Assembly (NCBI GenBank): GCA_017437345.1
Contig: JAFSBJ010000251.1
Location: 1-16,824 of the forward strand
Direction: 5' to 3'
Length of the DNA stretch: 16,824 bases
From: Clostridia bacterium
GTDB lineage: Bacteria; Bacillota_A; Clostridia; UMGS1810
A program made the translations under genes and the position numbers. How positions within the stretch are numbered: the first letter of the stretch is position 1; each line of letters starts with the position of its first letter. Below, one piece after another: positions 14,006 to 16,824 of the stretch. Below the pieces are notes generated by a model. That model did not search any database, was not told where the DNA came from, and worked only from the letters and a program-made list of their open reading frames with translations.

Positions 14006-14017
14006 CAGGTTTGTCAA
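13989..14017 (-). promoter_or_regulatory. Promoter of the BlaI-type operon
   Basis: On the minus strand TTGACA (14012-14017), 17 bp, then TAGACT (13989-13994). The consensus -35 with a weaker -10 overlapping an operator suits a repressible promoter. The MITE-like copy 2 begins 10 bp beyond the -35. Confidence 0.65.
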
Positions 14018-14026
14018 GAGGTTTTT

Positions 14027-14176
14027 AAATTATTGTTTAGCGAACTGTTTTGACCAATAAATTTGTAGGGGTCGGCCTCCCGGACGACCCGCTTAATATT
14101 GCTGAAATCAAGCGGGATGTCGAGGACGCCATCCCCTACAATATGATATTAGAACCTAGCCGCTAAACAATAATTT
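14027..14176 (-). repeat. MITE-like element, copy 2 (150 bp, inverted relative to copy 1)
   Basis: The reverse complement matches 5148-5296 along its whole length at roughly 95% by eye, with a few substitutions and a one-base indel near the GCGGCTAGG end. It has the same AAATTATTGTTTAGC termini. It fills the gap between the BlaI-type promoter and the terminator of the acyl-CoA synthetase gene. Confidence 0.8.
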
Positions 14177-14186
14177 CTTCCCAAGC

Positions 14187-14230
14187 AAAAACCGTTTATA
14201 AAAATCACAAAGATTCTTATAAACGGTTTT
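14187..14230 (-). terminator. Terminator of the acyl-CoA synthetase gene
   Basis: A 14-bp perfect stem (14188-14201 with 14217-14230) with a partly paired 15-nt loop is followed on the minus strand by TTTTTGC. It begins 9 nt after the stop codon of the fusion gene. Confidence 0.8.
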
Positions 14231-14238
14231 ATTTTATA

Positions 14239-16542
14239 TTATTTCTTGTTGCTATCTCTTAACTCAACTCTTCTTATCTTTCCGCTGATAGTCTTTGGAA
14301 GTTCATCCACAAATTCAACTATTCTCGGATATTTATAGGGAGCGGTGTGAGTTTTAACATAGGTTTGAACATCTTTTTTGAGTTCCTCTGTTTTTTCTGT
14401 GCCTTTTGTAAGAACGATAGTCGCCTTAACAACCTGACCTCTCACCTCGTCGGGTGCGGCAGTTACAGCACATTCAAGAACATAGGGAAGCTCCATGATA
14501 ACACTTTCGATTTCAAAAGGCCCTATGCGGTAGCCGGAGGATTTTATAACATCGTCTATTCTTCCAACATACCAGAAGTAGCCATGTTCATCTCTCCATG
14601 CAAGGTCGCCCGTGTGGTAATAGCCATCGTGCCATGATTCTTTTGTGTGTTCTTCGTCTTTATAATAGCCTTTGTAAAGTCCGCAGGGAACCTTGTCGGA
14701 TGTTTTAACAACAATCTCACCTGTTTCGCCAACTCCGGCGCTTGTTCCATCGTCAAGGAGTATATCAACATCATACATAGGACTGGGTTTACCCATTGAG
14801 CCGGGCTTTGGTGTCATGCCGCGAAGGTTGGCAATTGTAAGGGTGGTTTCTGTCTGGCCGAAGCCCTCCATAAGGCTAAGTCCCGTTGCCTTTTTCCACT
14901 GTTCATAAACCTCAGGGTTTAAAGCTTCGCCTGCAACTGTGGTATATTTAAGAGAAGAAAGGTCATATTTTGAAAGGTCTTCCTTTATAAAGAAGCGATA
15001 CATTGTCGGAGGTGCGCAGAAGGTTGTGATGTTATATTTCTTAAACATAGGAAGGATATCATCTGCGTTGAATTTGTCAAAGTCATAAACAAATACCGCT
15101 GCTTCACACATCCACTGACCATAGAGCTTGCCCCAGAGAGCTTTACCCCAGCCTGTGTCGGAGATGGTGAGGTGGATGCCTTCGGGGTCAACATTGTGCC
15201 AGTATTTAGCTGTGATAAAGTGACCTAAGGGATATTTATGAGAATGGGTTGCGATTTTAGGATAGCCTGTTGTGCCTGATGTGAAGAACATAAGCATATC
15301 GTCGTTTCCTTGTGCGCTGTCGGCTTTTCTTTCATAAACATCACTGCAAAGAGGCATTTCGCTATTGAAATCATACCACCCGTCGCGCTTTGCGCCAACG
15401 AGGATTTTGGTTTTGAGAGTGTCTGATTTTGCAGCAGACAAATCAACCTGATTTGCAACATCGCCATCAGCTGTGCAGACTATGGCGCTGACTCCTGCAG
15501 CTTCAAAACGATAGTCAAAATCGTGTTCCACAAGAAGATTTGTGGCAGGGATAACAATTGCTCCGATTTTGTGGAGAGCAAGAATTGAAAACCAGAACTG
15601 ATAGTGTCTTTTTAAAACAAGCATTACCCTGTCGCCTTTTTTGATGCCAAGGGATTCAAAGTAGTTGGCTGTCATGGAAGAATACTTGCTGATATCCGAG
15701 AAGGTGAAGCGTTTTTCTTCTTTGGTATTGGAAATATGGAGCATTGCTGTTTTGTCGGGACATTTTTTAGCAAGCTCATCCACGATGTCAAAGGCAAAGT
15801 TGAATTTATCTTCATTTAAGAACTCAATCTTTTTAAGGCGTTTCTTTTCGTCTTTTTCGGTTTTAACCCATTTTTTATAAACTGCGGTTTTGGGCTGGTC
15901 AATCCATTTCTGAGCCTCTTTATCCTCAGGATAAAGCTGAAATTCGCCTTCTTCTGTGCTCTGATCCTTCATAACAACAGCATAGATTTCAACATCTTTT
16001 CGATCTAAGGCAACGAGGGCGTGGGGGATGTAGCTGTTGTAGTAGATGCTGTCGCCTTCTTCTAAGATTTCTTCATTTCCGCCTATGATAGCTTTAAGGC
16101 GTCCTTTTATAACAATATCAAATTCCTGCCCCTGGTGGAAGGCAGTTTTGGGGTTATTTAAATCTTCCTCACTATAGGGAATGTGAACCCAATATGGCTC
16201 TGCATATTTATTTTTAAACATAGAGGCGAGGTTTTTATACTGATACCCTGTGTGACGGGTAATGGGAAGACCGCCGCCGGCTCTGGAAACCTCATAGCTT
16301 GTAAGGGTTGGACTGCTTCCCTTTAAAAGGTCGGTTGGGTCAACATTAAAAGCCTTTGCACACTTATAGATAAATGTGAAGCTGAAATCCCTTGTGCCGC
16401 TCTCAAAGGCGTTGTAGTCTTCAACGCTGAGGCCTGTGTTTTTTGCCATCTGCTCTGCAGATAGAGAAAGGAGCTCACGAGTGTCTCTTATTCTTTTGGC
16501 AACCTCCATTAATTCTGTTTGTACCTGAGTTTCATTGTTCAT
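14239..16542 (-). CDS. XRE-cupin-acyl-CoA synthetase (MACS-type) fusion
   Basis: This is a 767-residue three-part protein. Residues about 12-75 are an XRE helix-turn-helix. Residues 95-192 are a cupin, with His136, Glu140 and His174 at likely ligand positions. From about 222 to the end is an acyl-adenylate-forming enzyme with all core motifs: TSGTTGYPK (421-429), EGFGQTE (559-565), YHTGDLA (642-648), GRIDDVIKSSGYRIG (660-674) and the catalytic lysine Lys755 in TISGKIRR. Its sequence style is that of medium-chain/aromatic acyl-CoA synthetases, which activate a carboxylic acid with ATP and CoA. The substrate is unknown. HTH-cupin regulators are usually separate proteins, so this enzyme may bind DNA and sense its own substrate. 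AAGGAGG lies 7 nt before the ATG, and no internal start precedes the enzyme domain. A T-box tail lies upstream. Confidence 0.9.
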   Translation of the reverse strand: MNNETQVQTELMEVAKRIRDTRELLSLSAEQMAKNTGLSVEDYNAFESGTRDFSFTFIYKCAKAFNVDPTDLLKGSSPTLTSYEVSRAGGGLPITRHTGYQYKNLASMFKNKYAEPYWVHIPYSEEDLNNPKTAFHQGQEFDIVIKGRLKAIIGGNEEILEEGDSIYYNSYIPHALVALDRKDVEIYAVVMKDQSTEEGEFQLYPEDKEAQKWIDQPKTAVYKKWVKTEKDEKKRLKKIEFLNEDKFNFAFDIVDELAKKCPDKTAMLHISNTKEEKRFTFSDISKYSSMTANYFESLGIKKGDRVMLVLKRHYQFWFSILALHKIGAIVIPATNLLVEHDFDYRFEAAGVSAIVCTADGDVANQVDLSAAKSDTLKTKILVGAKRDGWYDFNSEMPLCSDVYERKADSAQGNDDMLMFFTSGTTGYPKIATHSHKYPLGHFITAKYWHNVDPEGIHLTISDTGWGKALWGKLYGQWMCEAAVFVYDFDKFNADDILPMFKKYNITTFCAPPTMYRFFIKEDLSKYDLSSLKYTTVAGEALNPEVYEQWKKATGLSLMEGFGQTETTLTIANLRGMTPKPGSMGKPSPMYDVDILLDDGTSAGVGETGEIVVKTSDKVPCGLYKGYYKDEEHTKESWHDGYYHTGDLAWRDEHGYFWYVGRIDDVIKSSGYRIGPFEIESVIMELPYVLECAVTAAPDEVRGQVVKATIVLTKGTEKTEELKKDVQTYVKTHTAPYKYPRIVEFVDELPKTISGKIRRVELRDSNKK

Positions 16543-16605
16543 TTTAATTCCTCCTTATAATTTGGAGAGGCTATGGTGTGTTTGAATACCTGAAGAAACA
16601 AGAAA

Positions 16606-16759
16606 AGCGGCTTCGTCGCACCGCTTAACAAGCGGATGTGCGGAGCAATATCGCTTTTCGGCAGCCTGCTGCATTTTGAAAAGCGTAGCTTTTCAAAAAT
16701 TTTGCACGGCAATATAATCAAAGTTTTTTGCTTTCAGGAAACGCAGTTTCCTAGAAAGC
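16606..16759. repeat. Cluster of hairpins between the T-box and the fusion gene
   Basis: Three strong hairpins stand in a row: 16621-16626 with 16630-16635 (extended by 16617-16620 with 16639-16642), 16674-16684 with 16688-16698 (11 bp, 3-nt loop), and 16730-16742 with 16746-16759 (13 pairs, one bulged base, 3-nt loop). All carry AAAGC/GCTTT or AAGCGG-like words. They look like an intergenic palindromic repeat rather than coding sequence. The open minus-strand frame here (16539-16721) has no ribosome site and is built from the repeats. Confidence 0.5.
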
Positions 16760-16824
16760 AAAAAAGCCGCCTCAAAGTTAAACTTTGAGACGGCTATAAA
16801 TCTTATATCCGCGGTACCACTCAA
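16760..16824 (-). promoter_or_regulatory. 3' end of a T-box riboswitch (antiterminator and terminator), truncated by the window
   Basis: On the minus strand AGTGGTACCGCGG (16821-16809) matches the T-box core (AGGGUGGNACCGCG), the bulge that pairs with the free NCCA end of an uncharged tRNA. About 13 nt later comes a terminator: 16783-16795 pairs with 16765-16777 (13 pairs, one G-U) with a 5-nt loop and six T at 16765-16760. A T-box reads through when its tRNA is uncharged. The specifier loop, and so the amino acid, lies beyond the window. The only gene downstream on this strand is the acyl-CoA synthetase fusion, about 215 nt away. Confidence 0.88.

Noticed and set aside
16539..16721. Minus-strand 60-codon frame before the acyl-CoA synthetase gene
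   Set aside because: It is made of the hairpin repeats, has no ribosome site and overlaps the start of the real gene.

Overview
The window looks like chromosome of a low-GC, endospore-forming anaerobe of the class Clostridia. The main reasons are a spoIVFA-spoIVFB pair (sporulation-specific regulator and intramembrane protease), the radical SAM/DUF2344 pair typical of Clostridia, a T-box leader tail, SLH-domain and BlaI/M56 proteins, strong AGGAGG ribosome sites and consensus TTGACA/TATAAT promoters. I cannot name a genus.

Layout. 1-363 is a palindrome-rich intergenic stretch. 364-660 is a small PQ-loop/SemiSWEET-like membrane protein with its own promoter and terminator. 806-3089 (minus) is the serC-serA serine biosynthesis operon. 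3322-4986 (plus) is spoIVFA-spoIVFB, probably with a sigma-E-type promoter and non-ATG starts. 4987-5638 has no protein gene. It holds a hairpin terminator, a ~150-bp MITE-like element and, on the minus strand, a complete promoter/long-hairpin/terminator unit that looks like an undescribed structured small RNA. 5639-6277 is an RpiB-family isomerase gene interrupted by an in-frame TAA. 6522-7634 is a membrane diguanylate cyclase. 7729-8613 is a lipoprotein nuclease. 8637-11115 is the TIGR03960-type radical SAM protein and its DUF2344 partner. 11116-11396 holds a hairpin-tipped palindromic element and a terminator. 11397-13950 (minus) is an operon of a BlaI-type repressor, an M56 membrane protease with an unrecognised extracytoplasmic domain, and a secreted SLH protein. 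A second, inverted copy of the MITE-like element lies at 14027-14176. 14239-16542 (minus) is an unusual XRE-cupin-acyl-CoA synthetase fusion. The right edge holds the 3' end of a T-box riboswitch reading toward that gene.

How the parts relate. The SpoIVFA/SpoIVFB pair would control pro-sigma-K processing. In related genomes the radical SAM/DUF2344 pair usually follows spoIVFB closely; here about 3.65 kb of accessory sequence separates them. Three intergenic elements share the terminus AAATTATTGTTTA, so one repeat family appears to have shaped the region. The diguanylate cyclase gene is bracketed by two diverged copies of a combined terminator-promoter module. The most novel items are the candidate small RNA (about 5361-5527), the hairpin-tipped element with compensatory stem changes, the duplicated terminator-promoter modules, and the T-box upstream of an acyl-CoA synthetase fused to its own likely regulator.
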